Shown: positions 35,401 through 46,511 of the stretch, one piece after another
Position numbering within the stretch: the first letter of the stretch is position 1
Layout: every line of letters begins with the position of its first letter
Assembly: GCF_000802185.1 (NCBI RefSeq)
Contig: NZ_KN676113.1
Location: 1,429,505-1,493,504 of the forward strand
From: Belnapia sp. F-4-1
GTDB taxonomy: Bacteria > Pseudomonadota > Alphaproteobacteria > Acetobacterales > Acetobacteraceae
Length of the DNA: 64,000 nt
Reading direction: 5' to 3'
Notes under the pieces: generated by a model
What the model was told of the DNA's origin: nothing
Seen by the model: only the letters and a program-made list of their open reading frames with translations
Database searches by the model: none
Made by a program: the position numbers and the translations under genes

Positions 35401-35429
35401 GGATCACATCGGCCGTTATCGAGGGAGCC

Positions 35430-36431
35430 TTACCGCGGCAGGAAGCCGACGATCCGCTCCGCCTCGGTGACGATGGGGTCGGCGATGGCGGCGGCGCGGT
35501 CGGCGCCCAGGCGAAGGGCCGCGTCGAGCGAGGCCGGGTCGTCCAACAGGCGGCGCATCTCGGCCTGGATCGGCGAGAGATGGGCGACCAGCGCCTCGGC
35601 CAGCACTTCCTTGAAAGCGCCGAAGCCCTTCCCGCCATGCTCGCGCAGCACGCCGTCGGGCGTGGTGCCGGTGATGGCGGCGAGGATGCCGACCAGATTG
35701 CGCGCCTCGGCGCGGCCCTCGAGCCCGGCCACTGAATCGGGCAGCGGCTCCGGGTCGGTGCGGGCGCGGCGGACCTTGAGGGCGATGGCGTCGGCGTCGT
35801 CGGTCAGGTTGATGCGCGATTGGTCGGAGGGGTCGGACTTCGACATCTTCTTCGTGCCGTCGCGGAGCGACATGACGCGGGCGGCGACGCCCTGGATCAG
35901 CGGCTCGATGCGCGGGAAGAAGCCCTCGGCGGAGAAGTCGTGGTTGAACTTCTCGGCGATGTCGTTGGCGAGCTCCAGGTGCTGCTTCTGGTCGTCGCCG
36001 ACCGGCACCAGCGTCGCCTTGTAGGCCAGGATGTCGGCGGCCATCAGGTTCGGATAGACATAAAGGCCGGAGGAGGCGGCCTCGCGGTCCTTGCCGGCCT
36101 TGTCCTTGAACTGGGTCATCCGGTTCAGCCAGCCGAGCCGGGCAACGCAGTTGAAGATCCAGGCCAGCCGGGCATGGGCGTGAACATGGCTCTGGATGAA
36201 GAGGATGCAGCGCTTGGGATCGAGCCCGCAGGCGATCAGCGCCGCGGCCATCTCCCGCGTCTGGGCCGCCAGCTCCTTGGGGTCCTGCCAGACGGTGATG
36301 GCGTGCAGGTCGACGACGCAATAGATCGCGTCATGCGTGTCCTGCAGCGGCACCCAATTGCGGATGGCGCCCAGGTAATTGCCGAGGGTCGGGATGCCGG
36401 AGGGCTGGATGCCGGAGAAGACGCGCTGCAT
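35430..36431 (-). CDS. trpS: Tryptophan-tRNA ligase
   Basis: This is a class I aminoacyl-tRNA synthetase that charges tRNA-Trp. The 333-residue length is standard. The N-terminus has [20 protein letters not shown], with the HIGH-equivalent in the TLGNYLG region. KMSKS appears as [10 protein letters not shown] near residue 195. [12 protein letters not shown] and [16 protein letters not shown] are family stretches. ATG 36431 is preferred; a GTG five codons earlier (36446) is possible. It lies 31 bp downstream of copZ on the same strand with no clear terminator between, so it might receive read-through from the copper operon. Confidence 0.93.
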   Translation of the reverse strand: MQRVFSGIQPSGIPTLGNYLGAIRNWVPLQDTHDAIYCVVDLHAITVWQDPKELAAQTREMAAALIACGLDPKRCILFIQSHVHAHARLAWIFNCVARLGWLNRMTQFKDKAGKDREAASSGLYVYPNLMAADILAYKATLVPVGDDQKQHLELANDIAEKFNHDFSAEGFFPRIEPLIQGVAARVMSLRDGTKKMSKSDPSDQSRINLTDDADAIALKVRRARTDPEPLPDSVAGLEGRAEARNLVGILAAITGTTPDGVLREHGGKGFGAFKEVLAEALVAHLSPIQAEMRRLLDDPASLDAALRLGADRAAAIADPIVTEAERIVGFLPR

Positions 36432-36462
36432 GGCCGGTTGATCCACCCGCCGGCCCCGCAGG

Positions 36463-36663
36463 TCAAGCGGCGGCTGTGACCTTGTAGCCCTCTTCCTCCA
36501 CGGCGGCGGTGACGGCGGCGGGCGCCGCCCCGGTCTCGGCCCGGACGGTGCCGGTGGCGAGGTCGATGGCGACCTCCGCCTTCGGGTCCAGCGTGCGGAT
36601 GGCCTCGGTCACGGCGCGGACGCAATGGCCGCAGCTCATGCCTTCGACATGCAGGGTCAACAT
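36463..36663 (-). CDS. copZ: Copper chaperone CopZ-type HMA protein
   Basis: This 66-residue protein is one heavy-metal-associated ferredoxin-like domain with the Cu(I) motif GMSCGHC at residues 8-14. The C-terminal EEGYKVT is the last strand. It should carry Cu(I) in the cytosol to CopA. It is the last gene of copA-cueR-copZ and its start overlaps the cueR end by 7 bp. ATG 36663 is chosen because it starts directly at the first beta strand (LTLHVEGM). Confidence 0.9.
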   Translation of the reverse strand: MLTLHVEGMSCGHCVRAVTEAIRTLDPKAEVAIDLATGTVRAETGAAPAAVTAAVEEEGYKVTAAA

Positions 36664-37054
36664 GGGTGCTTTCCTTCCAGCCCATCGAGGATGGGGCAAT
36701 CGGGCCGGGCATCGCCGTGGCAATGCGCGGCCAGGTGACGGAGGCTCTCGGCCATGCGGCGGAGGCTGTCGGCCTTCTCCTCCAGCGCGGCGACATGGGT
36801 GAGGGCGATGGCGCGAACCTCGGCGCTGGCCCGGCCCCGGTCCTGCCAGAGGGCGAGGAGGCGGCGCACCTCCTCCAGCGGGAAGGCGAGGTCGCGGGCA
36901 TGGCGGATGAAGCGCAGCACGGCGATGTCGGCCTCGGCGTAGCGGCGGTAGCCGTTCGCCTCGCGGGCGGGGCGGAGCAGGCCGATCGCCTCGTAGTGGC
37001 GGATCATCTTCTCCGAGACGCCGGAGGCGCGGGCGGCCTCGCCGATGCTGGCGG

Positions 37055-37058
<4 letters not shown>
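36657..37058 (-). CDS. cueR: Cu(I)-responsive MerR-type regulator CueR
   Basis: This 133-residue MerR-family activator has the DNA-binding helix-turn-helix at 3-40 ([25 protein letters not shown]). A long dimerisation helix follows at about 80-110. The metal loop has two cysteines in [15 protein letters not shown], spaced C-X7-C as in CueR and suited to linear Cu(I)/Ag(I) coordination. It is encoded inside its own target operon, overlapping copA by 4 bp, so it should be autoregulated from the promoter at 39497-39527. Confidence 0.9.
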
Positions 37059-39488
<2,430 letters not shown>

Positions 39489-39490
<2 letters not shown>

Positions 39491-40208
39491 GGCGGAGATA
39501 TGGAGCTTCCCACAATGGGAGGGTCAAGGGCTGGAACCGCCAGAGGTTGCCATCGCCGTCGAGGCCTGGCGCCAGGCCTGGCGGCCGGAGCGTCTTCGCC
39601 TGCTGCTCCTCGCCGAGAGCCATATGGCGGGCTCGGCGGCGGAGCTGGCGGCACCGCTCCTGCCGGCGCCGGGCTGGCCGATGCCGGCCGGCTTCGTGCG
39701 GCATCTCTATTGTCCGGCCTATGGCGAGCCTTCGCTGGCGCCCGAGGTGGCCCGCAACGCCGGGACGCCGCAATACTGGGGCCTGCTCTCCGCGGCGGAG
39801 GGCAGCACGGCACCGACCCGCGCAGCCTTTCCGGCGGTGGAGGCGCGGCTCGCCGCCAAGCTCGGCCTGCTGCAGCGGCTGCGACGGCGTGGGGTCTGGC
39901 TGACCGATGCATCGCTGGTGGCGGTCGCCGGGCCGGGCGGGGCACGGGTGTCGCCGGCCGCCTATGCGGCGGCGCTGCGCGAGAGCTGGCGGCTGCATCA
40001 TGGCGTGGTGCTGCCGGCCCTCGACCCGGCGGGCGTGGTGGTGATCGGCCTCGGCGTCGCCAAGGTGCTGCGGGCGGAGCTGGATGCCACCTTTCCCGGC
40101 CGCTGGCAGGCGGTGCCGCAGCCGATGGGCGCGCGCGGGGCGGCCGCAGCCGCGGCGATGGTCGCGGCGCTGGCCGAGGCGCTGCGGCGCCATGCACCGG
40201 GCGATTGA
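39489..40208 (+). CDS. Uncharacterised protein, possible uracil-DNA-glycosylase-like fold
   Basis: This 239-residue soluble protein is not confidently recognised. [15 protein letters not shown] near residue 38, [31 protein letters not shown] (about 72-102) and [12 protein letters not shown] near 190 alternate as beta-loop-alpha units. They vaguely recall the UDG superfamily, in which a conserved glutamate or aspartate and a late His act. The annotated ATG overlaps the copA ATG head-to-head, and the CueR promoter lies inside its first codons. A downstream start is therefore possible, although the segment [13 protein letters not shown] looks coding. Confidence 0.6.
39497..39527 (-). promoter_or_regulatory. 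CueR-type promoter/operator of copA-cueR-copZ
   Basis: Reading the minus strand, a TTGACC -35 (39527-39522) is followed 19 bp later by CATATC as -10 (39502-39497). The long 19-20-bp spacer is typical of MerR-family promoters. Within it lies the dyad TCCCA-TTG-TGGGA, flanked as CTCCCATTGTGGGAAG, resembling CueR operators. The expected start site is about 39490, the A of the copA ATG. The element is inside the coding region of the opposite-strand gene at 39489. Confidence 0.75.
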
Positions 40209-40240
40209 CTCCGTCCCGCCCGTGCCCGACATCCCCGGCC

Positions 40241-41317
40241 ATGCCGCACCCGTTCCGCCTCGCGCTGCTCCTCCTGCTCCTGCCGGGCGCCGCCCTGGCC
40301 CAGGGCTCACCTCAGCCGGGCCAGCCCTTCCATGTCGTGAACCGCACCGGCGTGCCGGCGAAGGAGCTGAACGCCGTCCGCACCCCGCGCGGGGCGGCCA
40401 GCGATTGGGGGCGCAACCTGCTTTCGCCCGAGCGGCCGCTGGCGCCGGGCGGCGGCTTCCGCGTCAACCCGGCCGAATCCGCTGGCTGCCGCTTCGACCT
40501 CCGCCTGGTGCTGACGGACGGGCGGGAGGCGATGCTGCAGGACCAGGATATCTGCGCCAACCGGGAGCTGGCGCTGGAGGCCGCGAGCCGCCCGCTGCCC
40601 TCCGGCAAACCGGCGCCCGCCACCGCCGCGGTGGTGCCGCCGCCTTCCAACGTGCCGCAGCAGCGGCCGAACCAGAATGCCCGCAACGTCTCGACCGGCA
40701 GCGGCTTCCTCGTCGCGGCGGACCGGGTGCTGACCAACCAGCATGTGGTCAATGGATGCGACCGCATCGTCATGCGCGCGCCCGATGGGCGCTGGCTCGC
40801 CGCGGTGCCGCCAGCGCGGGTGGACAATGATCTCGACCTTGCCCTGCTCGCAGTGCCCGGCCTGCCGGGGCCGGCGCTGCCCTTCCGCGGCGGGCCGGCG
40901 GTGCGGCGGGGCGATGGCGTCGTCGCCTATGGCTTCCCGCTGGCGGGGCTGCTCTCCTCGGATGCCAAGCTGACGCGGGGGGAGGTGAACGGGCTCGCCG
41001 GCCTCGCCGACAACCGCAACCAGTACCAGATCAGCGCCGAGGTCCAGCCAGGCAATTCCGGCGGGCCGCTGCTCGACATGCATGGCAACATCCTCGGCGT
41101 CGTCGTCTCCAAGCTGAACGCCCAGCGCATCGCCAAGGTCACCGGGGACATCGCGCAGAACATCAATTTCGCGGTGAAGGGAGAGGCGGCGCAGGTCTTC
41201 CTTCGCCGCGCCGGGCTCAACCCGCAGGTGGCGGAGAGTAGCGGGCCGGAGCGCGGCGCGGCGGATGTCGGCGAGATCGCCAACCGCAGCACGCTCTTCA
41301 TCCGCTGCGAGCGGTAG
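40241..41317 (+). CDS. Secreted trypsin-like serine protease (S1C/DegP-like, no PDZ)
   Basis: This 358-residue protein has a signal peptide (FRLALLLLLLPGAALAQG, cut near residue 21) and an unusual N-terminal domain (about 22-120). The protease domain follows, with the catalytic triad His in LTNQHVVNGC (near 166), Asp in DNDLDLALL (near 199) and Ser in VQPGNSGGPLL (near 274). It ends without an evident PDZ domain. It should act in the periplasm, where DegP relatives degrade or sense misfolded proteins. It shares the strand with the UDG-like gene (32-bp gap) and overlaps the convergent MFS gene by 20 bp. Confidence 0.85.
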   Translation: MPHPFRLALLLLLLPGAALAQGSPQPGQPFHVVNRTGVPAKELNAVRTPRGAASDWGRNLLSPERPLAPGGGFRVNPAESAGCRFDLRLVLTDGREAMLQDQDICANRELALEAASRPLPSGKPAPATAAVVPPPSNVPQQRPNQNARNVSTGSGFLVAADRVLTNQHVVNGCDRIVMRAPDGRWLAAVPPARVDNDLDLALLAVPGLPGPALPFRGGPAVRRGDGVVAYGFPLAGLLSSDAKLTRGEVNGLAGLADNRNQYQISAEVQPGNSGGPLLDMHGNILGVVVSKLNAQRIAKVTGDIAQNINFAVKGEAAQVFLRRAGLNPQVAESSGPERGAADVGEIANRSTLFIRCER

Positions 41318-42461
41318 CGGGCCAAAGAACGAGCGCGGCCAGCAGCAGCGCGAGCCAGCTCCCCGCCAAAGCGGGGCCGGCGCCGAAGGCGTCGATGGCG
41401 AGGCCGACCAGCAGCGGCACCGCGCCGAAGCCAAGGTGGGCGAGGACGAAGTAGCCGGCGACGGCGCGCGCCCGCTCCTCGCCCGAGGCCGCCTCGGCCA
41501 CCGCCGCGAGGCCGCCGGGATAAACGAAGCCGTAGGTGCCGATGCCGACCACGGCGCCGCCCAGCAACAGCGAGGCCATCTCCCAGCGCGCGGCGCCGAG
41601 GCCCGCGGCGCCGAGGAAGGTCAGCCCGGCGCCGAGCAGCAGGATGCCGAGGCCCAGGCGCACCGCCCGCCGCGGCGCCACCTGGCGGAAGCCGCGCTGG
41701 GCGATGACGCCGATCAGCATCATGGCGCAGGCGGCGAAAGGCCCGGCGAGCGGCCGGCCGCCGGCGGCAAGGGTCGATTGCACCGCCGTCAGCACCGTCC
41801 CAGTCACGCCCCAGCCGGGGAGGATGGCGCAGGTCGTCGCCAGCGTGCCGCGCGGGAAGCGGGGGCGTCGGAGCCAGCCCTCCTGGGGTGCCGCCAGCGT
41901 TTCCGGCAGGCGGGCAACAAGGGCAAGCAGCACGAGGCAGATGACGAGGTGCAGGGCGAAGGTCGGCGGCGGCCGTAGCGCCGGCCAGGCAAGGATGGCG
42001 GCCAGCGTCAGGATGCCGCCGGCGCCGAAGCTGCCGATGGTGGCGAGGGCGATCACCCCGGCGGCGCGGCGCCCGCCCTCAGGCCCGCCGCCGCCGAGTT
42101 CCGCCCCCCAGGCTGCCGCTGCGCCGGCGACGCAGCCCATGCCGAGGCCCTGCGCCACCCGCGCCAGGGCCAGCGCCGGGATGCTCGGCCAGAGGCTCAG
42201 CGCCAGGCTGGACAGCGCGGCGAGCGCCACGCCGAGCAGCACGCAGGGCTTGCGGCCGATGCGGTCCGGCAGCGGCCCGAGCAGCGGCGCCGTCACGATC
42301 ACCGTCGCCGCATAGCAGGCGAAGGCGAGGGCCAGGGCGCCGGCGCCGTAGCCGCCGCGGGCCGCCATCTCGCCATAGAGCGGCAGGGGGATGGTTGTCG
42401 CCAGCCCAACGGCGCCGATGGCGAGGCCGACCACGGGCACGGCATGGGCAGGATAGGGCAA
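41298..42461 (-). CDS. MFS transporter
   Basis: This is a major facilitator superfamily protein of about 387 residues with twelve hydrophobic segments. The MFS signature after helix two appears as GPLPDRIGRKPCVLLGVAL (D-R-I-G-R-K). ALARVAQGLGMGCVAGAAAAW is helix four. The beginning is not marked by an ATG: TTG 42461 or GTG 42440 would start right before helix one (VVGLAIGAVGLATTIPLPLYG). The first upstream ATG (42566) overlaps the GNAT start head-to-head and adds an unlikely leader. Substrate unknown. Confidence 0.8.
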   Translation of the reverse strand: MPYPAHAVPVVGLAIGAVGLATTIPLPLYGEMAARGGYGAGALALAFACYAATVIVTAPLLGPLPDRIGRKPCVLLGVALAALSSLALSLWPSIPALALARVAQGLGMGCVAGAAAAWGAELGGGGPEGGRRAAGVIALATIGSFGAGGILTLAAILAWPALRPPPTFALHLVICLVLLALVARLPETLAAPQEGWLRRPRFPRGTLATTCAILPGWGVTGTVLTAVQSTLAAGGRPLAGPFAACAMMLIGVIAQRGFRQVAPRRAVRLGLGILLLGAGLTFLGAAGLGAARWEMASLLLGGAVVGIGTYGFVYPGGLAAVAEAASGEERARAVAGYFVLAHLGFGAVPLLVGLAIDAFGAGPALAGSWLALLLAALVLWPATARSG

Positions 42462-42564
42462 CGGGCGACTCCGGCGGCGGCCGGGCAGAGTGCGGCAGGC
42501 GGCAGGGCGGGTGAAGGGCCCGCCCAATGGACAAGACGACCCGCAGGGGGCAAGATTCGTTGCC

Positions 42565-43095
42565 ATGACCGACCTTTCGCTCCGCGACAGCACCGCAGCC
42601 GACATCCCGGCAATCGCCCGCATCTATGCCCACTGGGTCCGCCATGGCTCCGGGAGCTTCGAGACCGAGCCACCGGACGAGGCGGAGATGGCGCGGCGGC
42701 GGGAAGCAATCCTCGTTGGGGGCTATCCCTATCTGGTGGCCGTCGATGCGGCAGGGACGGTGCTTGGCTATGCCTATGCCAGCGCCTACCGGACGCGGCC
42801 GGCCTATCGGTTCACGGTGGAGAATTCGATCTATGTGTCGCCTGAGGCCGGGCGGCGCGGCATCGGCCGGCTGCTGCTGCAGGCGCTGATGGCGCAGTGC
42901 GAGGCGCTCGGCTACCGGCTGATGGTGGCGGTGATCGGCGATTCCGGGAATGCCGGCTCGATCGGGGTGCACAAGTCCTGCGGCTTCGCCCATGCCGGCC
43001 TGCTGCCCGCCATCGGCTGGAAGCATGGCCGCTGGCTAGACTGCGTCCTGATGACCTGCGCGCTTGGCGAAGGGGCCTCAACGGCCCCTGACTGA
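42565..43095 (+). CDS. GNAT N-acetyltransferase, phosphinothricin-acetyltransferase-like
   Basis: This 176-residue GNAT protein has DLSLRDSTAADIPAIARIYAHWV at the start and GSFETEPPDEAEMARRR near residue 30. The core strand pair runs YLVAVDAAGTVLGYAYASAY, and the acetyl-CoA loop is VSPEAGRRGIGRLLLQALM (about 92-110). GDSGNAGSIGVHKSCGF near 130 matches the Pat/MddA subgroup that acetylates phosphinothricin or methionine sulfone/sulfoximine. The physiological substrate is probably a methionine analogue, though this is family inference. It is convergent with the membrane protein gene, with strong hairpins between. Confidence 0.87.
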   Translation: MTDLSLRDSTAADIPAIARIYAHWVRHGSGSFETEPPDEAEMARRREAILVGGYPYLVAVDAAGTVLGYAYASAYRTRPAYRFTVENSIYVSPEAGRRGIGRLLLQALMAQCEALGYRLMVAVIGDSGNAGSIGVHKSCGFAHAGLLPAIGWKHGRWLDCVLMTCALGEGASTAPD

Positions 43096-43104
43096 TGGCG
43101 GGGT

Positions 43105-43154
43105 CCGGGGGGAAGCTTTCCCCCCGGGTGGAGGCACGGGGGCAGGACCCCCGT
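43105..43154. terminator. Double GC hairpin between convergent genes
   Basis: CCGGGGGGAA / TTCCCCCCGG (43105-43127, 10-bp stem, 3-nt loop) is followed by ACGGGGG / CCCCCGT (43136-43154, 7-bp stem, 5-nt loop). They fill the gap between the convergent GNAT gene and the minus-strand membrane gene, so they probably work as a bidirectional terminator. They also resemble dispersed REP-type elements of GC-rich genomes. Confidence 0.6.
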
Positions 43155-43162
43155 CACCCGCT

Positions 43163-44095
43163 TTACGCGTAGCGGCGCGCCGCCATGGCGGCGTTCCGCG
43201 TACCCATCCGCGCACCGAGCACTGCGGCCACGGCGCCGAGCAGCATCGCAGCGAAAGCCCAGTAGGCTGCCACAGCGCCGGCCGTCGCCGCCGCATCGGC
43301 CGCTTCGCGGGCCTGGCGCTCTGCGGTCTGCGCCGTCTCGGTCGCCTGCTGCTCGACCTGCTGGATGCGGCGGTTCGCCTCATCGGCCGGGATGTTGTAC
43401 TCGGCTGCCACCAGCCGGCCCAGCCGGTCGCGGTCCCCCTGCGGCAGGTTGCCGTCGGTGACGCGGCGGGTGAGGATCTGGCCGATCTCCGCCTTGCGCT
43501 GGTCGCTGTTCATCGCCGCCGGGTCGCCGCCGCCGGTGCCGCTGAGGGCGTTCTGCGCGCGGTCGACGAGCTGCTGCGGATCGATCTGGCTGGCGAGGCG
43601 GCTGGCCGGGCCGGAGGCGGCGGAGGCTGCCTGACCGGCGGCTTGGGACACGCCGCCGACGATGGAGGAGAGGCCCTGGGTCGCGGTCGAGGCGGTGCCG
43701 GCAATGATGTTGCCGAGCAGCACCGCCGAAAGCAGGTAGCCGATGGCCCAGACCGAGAGGCCATGCAGCGTGCTGTCCGTGCCGTCCGCGCTGCCCGAGA
43801 GGCGCGCCGCGACATAACCGCCGACCGCGAGGCCGATCAGGTTCGAGATCAGCAGCCAGGCGCCGGCGGCGATGCCGACGGTGGAGCCGCTCGGCGACTG
43901 GGCGTTGGTGGCGTCGACCGAGCTGGCCCCGACGGCGACACCGAGGATGGAGAGCATGGCGCCCACCGCGACGGCGACGATGCCGCCGGCGAGGATGGCG
44001 CCCCAGGAGACGCGGCGCGGCAGGGGCGCAGCGGTTTCCAGCGAGCCGGTCATGGTGCCGGGCGTAGTGGTCGCGCCTATGGTTTGCGTGGCCAT
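43163..44095 (-). CDS. Uncharacterised polytopic membrane protein with helical cytoplasmic region
   Basis: This 310-residue protein has a Thr-rich start and four or more hydrophobic helices: ILAGGIVAVAVGAMLSILGVAVG (about 34-56), AWLLISNLIGLAVGGYVAA (about 78-96), VWAIGYLLSAVLLGNIIAG, and one near the C-terminus. Between the last two is a long Ala/Gln/Arg-rich helical region (about 150-265) including PADEANRRIQQVEQQA. The pattern is seen in unnamed alphaproteobacterial membrane proteins; I cannot assign a function. It is transcribed divergently from the TauE gene. Confidence 0.7.
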   Translation of the reverse strand: MATQTIGATTTPGTMTGSLETAAPLPRRVSWGAILAGGIVAVAVGAMLSILGVAVGASSVDATNAQSPSGSTVGIAAGAWLLISNLIGLAVGGYVAARLSGSADGTDSTLHGLSVWAIGYLLSAVLLGNIIAGTASTATQGLSSIVGGVSQAAGQAASAASGPASRLASQIDPQQLVDRAQNALSGTGGGDPAAMNSDQRKAEIGQILTRRVTDGNLPQGDRDRLGRLVAAEYNIPADEANRRIQQVEQQATETAQTAERQAREAADAAATAGAVAAYWAFAAMLLGAVAAVLGARMGTRNAAMAARRYA

Positions 44096-44237
44096 TTGTT
44101 GTATCCGTGACTGGTTGTGGCGGCAGAACGCCCGCCCCTCGCGGCGGTTCACGGCTTCGGGTTGCGGTTTCTGCCTTGCTCCCGCCACAGGCCCGGTCCA
44201 AACCCCCGGCCATTGCTTCTCTGGTCCGGAATTGCCG

Positions 44238-45146
44238 ATGCAGGTCTACCTGCCGATCGCCGAGATGTCGGTGGACGCCTTCCTGCTGGTCGGCATCGGG
44301 TTCGGCGTGGGCTGGCTTTCCGGCCTGTTCGGCGTGGGCGGCGGCTTCCTGCTGACGCCGCTGCTGATCCTGATCGGCATCCCCTCTCCCGTCGCCGTCG
44401 CCTCGGGAGCGAACCAGACGCTCGGCGCCTCGGTCTCCGGCCTCATCGCGCAATGGCGGCGCGGCAATGTGGACGCCAAGATGGGTGGCGTGCTGCTGGT
44501 CGGCGGCGTGCTCGGCTCGCTGGCGGGCGTGCAGCTCTTCGCGCTGCTGCGGCGGGTGGGGCAGGTCGACCTCGCCGTCTCGGTCTTCTACGTGGTCGTG
44601 CTGGGCACGGTCGGCGGGCTGATGGTGATGGAGAGCGTGCGCGCCATCCTCCGCCGCCGCACCGCCACGAAGCGCAAGCTGCACGAGCATTTCTGGATGC
44701 ACGGCCTGCCGCTGAAGATGCGGTTCCGCCGCTCGCGGCTCTACATCTCCATCATCCCGCCGTTTGCGGTCGGCTTCGGCATCGGCGTGCTCTCGGCGGT
44801 GATGGGGGTGGGCGGCGGCTTCATGCTGGTGCCTGCGATGATCTACTTCCTCGGCATGCCGACCTCGGTGGTGATCGGCACGTCGCTCTTCCAGGTGGTC
44901 TTTGTCGCCGCGAACGTGACGATGCTGCAGGCGGTGCAGCTCGGCACGGTCGACATCCTGCTGACCATGCTGCTGCTGCTCGGCGGCGTCGCCGGCGCGC
45001 AATTCGGCGCCTCCATGGGGACGCGGCTGCGCGGGGAGGAGACGCGGGCGCTGCTCGGCCTGCTGGTGCTCTCGGTGGCGATGAGCCTGCTCTGGGGCCT
45101 GCTGCGGAGGCCGCCGAACCTCTTCAGCAGCGGCCCCGCGCTGTGA
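44238..45146 (+). CDS. TauE/SafE family sulfite/sulfonate exporter-like permease
   Basis: This 302-residue membrane protein has two related halves of four helices. Each half begins with the family motif: GWLSGLFGVGGGFLLTPLLIL (about 26-46) and GVLSAVMGVGGGFMLVPAMI (about 182-201). A cytoplasmic linker RRTATKRKLHEHFWMHGLPLKMRF separates them. TauE/SafE proteins move sulfite, sulfoacetate or similar small organic anions. It begins a three-gene operon with the TIGR02186 protein and a universal stress protein, a conserved alphaproteobacterial set. Its stop overlaps the next start (GTG inside CTGTGA). Confidence 0.9.
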   Translation: MQVYLPIAEMSVDAFLLVGIGFGVGWLSGLFGVGGGFLLTPLLILIGIPSPVAVASGANQTLGASVSGLIAQWRRGNVDAKMGGVLLVGGVLGSLAGVQLFALLRRVGQVDLAVSVFYVVVLGTVGGLMVMESVRAILRRRTATKRKLHEHFWMHGLPLKMRFRRSRLYISIIPPFAVGFGIGVLSAVMGVGGGFMLVPAMIYFLGMPTSVVIGTSLFQVVFVAANVTMLQAVQLGTVDILLTMLLLLGGVAGAQFGASMGTRLRGEETRALLGLLVLSVAMSLLWGLLRRPPNLFSSGPAL

Positions 45147-45883
45147 TCCGCCTCGCCCTGCTGCTGCTGCTCGCCTGGGCCAATCCCGGCCGGGCGCAGG
45201 AGGTGCCGCTGGTCGCCGCCCTTTCGCAGAGCGCGGTCGAGGTGACGACGGGCTTCACCGGCACCTCGCTCATGGTCTTCGGCAGCACCGAGGGGCCGAT
45301 CGGGCCGGGCGGGGACGAGGTGCTGGTGGTGGCCCGCGGCCCGACCCGGCCGGTGGTGGTGCGGCGGAAGGTCCCGGTGCTCGGGATGATCTGGGTGAAC
45401 GGGCCCTCCGCCCGCTTCGCCGGGGTGCCGGGCTTCTACTTCCTCGCTGGCACCCGCCCGGCCTGGCAGGTGCTGCCGGAGGACGAGCGGCAGCGGAACA
45501 GCCTCGGCCTCGACAGCCTGCCGCTGACCAGCACCGGCGCGCGCTCACCCGCCTTCCGCGCCGCGCTGCTCGACCTCGAGAGCCATAGCGGCCTCTGGCT
45601 CGAGAACACGTCGCCCGTCGAGATCGCCGGCAGCCGGCTCTTCCATGCCCGGCTGCCGCTGCCCGCCGCGGTGCCGACCGGCGACTACCAGGTGGAGGTG
45701 CTGCTGGTGCGCTCCCGCCGGATCGTGGCGCGGCAGGCGCTCGCCTTCCGGGTGGACCGGGTCGGCACGGCGGACCGCATCGCCACCGTCGCCGCGGACC
45801 AGCCTTTCCTCTACGGTCTGTCCTGCATTCTGTTCGCGGCGCTGGCCGGCTGGCTCGGCAGCGTCCTGTTCCGGAGGGGTTGA
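45143..45883 (+). CDS. TIGR02186 family membrane-anchored protein
   Basis: This 246-residue protein has an N-terminal signal (IRLALLLLLAWANPGRAQ, cut near residue 19), a periplasmic beta-rich domain and a C-terminal helix (FLYGLSCILFAALAGWLGSVLF). The body has PLVAALSQSAVEVTTGFTGTSLMVFG, PVVVRRKVPVLGMIWVNG and a late DRVGTADRIATVAADQP, as in TIGR02186 proteins always encoded after a TauE/SafE gene. It may be an accessory of the permease, facing the periplasm. The GTG start overlaps the TauE stop, and its stop overlaps the next ATG. Confidence 0.85.
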   Translation: MIRLALLLLLAWANPGRAQEVPLVAALSQSAVEVTTGFTGTSLMVFGSTEGPIGPGGDEVLVVARGPTRPVVVRRKVPVLGMIWVNGPSARFAGVPGFYFLAGTRPAWQVLPEDERQRNSLGLDSLPLTSTGARSPAFRAALLDLESHSGLWLENTSPVEIAGSRLFHARLPLPAAVPTGDYQVEVLLVRSRRIVARQALAFRVDRVGTADRIATVAADQPFLYGLSCILFAALAGWLGSVLFRRG

Positions 45884-46383
45884 TGGGCGAGACGCGGGAG
45901 CAGCAGGAGGCCGCGAGCAAGCGCGACCGGGTGTTTCTCGTGGTGGTGGACGACAGCCCGGAGCGGGCCGTCGCGCTCCGCTATGCCTGCCTGCGCGCGC
46001 GCAACGGCGGCGGGCGGGTGGCGCTGCTGCGGGTGACCGAGCCCGAGGGCATCACCGAATGGGCCGGCGTCGGCGCCATGATGGCCGAGGAGCGGCGGGA
46101 GGAGGCGGAGCGCATCCTCAGCGGCCTCGCCGCGCAGGTGAACGAGATCACCGGCGGGCTACCGATCCTCCTCATCCGCGAGGGCAATCCCCGCGATGAG
46201 CTGCTGGCACTGCTCAAGGAGGACCCGCGCATCTCCATCCTGGTGCTGGCCTCCTCCGGCGACGGCAGCGGGCCGGGGCCGCTGATCAACGCGCTGACCG
46301 GGCGCTACGCCACGCATGTGCGGGTGCCGATGACGATCGTCCCGGGCAACCTCGACGATGCCGAGATGGAGCGCGTGACCTAG
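45883..46383 (+). CDS. Universal stress protein family protein
   Basis: This 166-residue UspA-domain protein has RVFLVVVDDSPERAVALRYAC near residue 16 with the family Asp. A helix LAAQVNEITG and LLIREGNPRDELLALLKEDP follow. The ATP-binding glycine loop is seen as LVLASSGDGSGPGPLINALTG, ending HVRVPMTIVPG. Such domains bind ATP or AMP and respond to stress. It is the third gene of the TauE operon (ATG overlaps the previous stop, GGAGGGG ribosome site), suggesting it modulates or senses the transport process. A TTG one codon earlier is an unlikely alternative start. Confidence 0.88.
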   Translation: MGETREQQEAASKRDRVFLVVVDDSPERAVALRYACLRARNGGGRVALLRVTEPEGITEWAGVGAMMAEERREEAERILSGLAAQVNEITGGLPILLIREGNPRDELLALLKEDPRISILVLASSGDGSGPGPLINALTGRYATHVRVPMTIVPGNLDDAEMERVT

Positions 46384-46511
46384 CCTCGACCGCGACGCCG
46401 GGCCCATGGGACGCGATAGCCGGGATCAAGCTCGCGACACCGGGGCATCCCGGGCCAATGCCGGCCGTTACGGCATGCATGGGATATGGTCATCGAGCTT
46501 GGTGCGCCTGC

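Noticed and set aside
42462-42566. ATG 42566 as the MFS start
   Set aside because: It would add a non-conserved leader and overlap the GNAT start codon; TTG 42461 or GTG 42440 fits the first helix.
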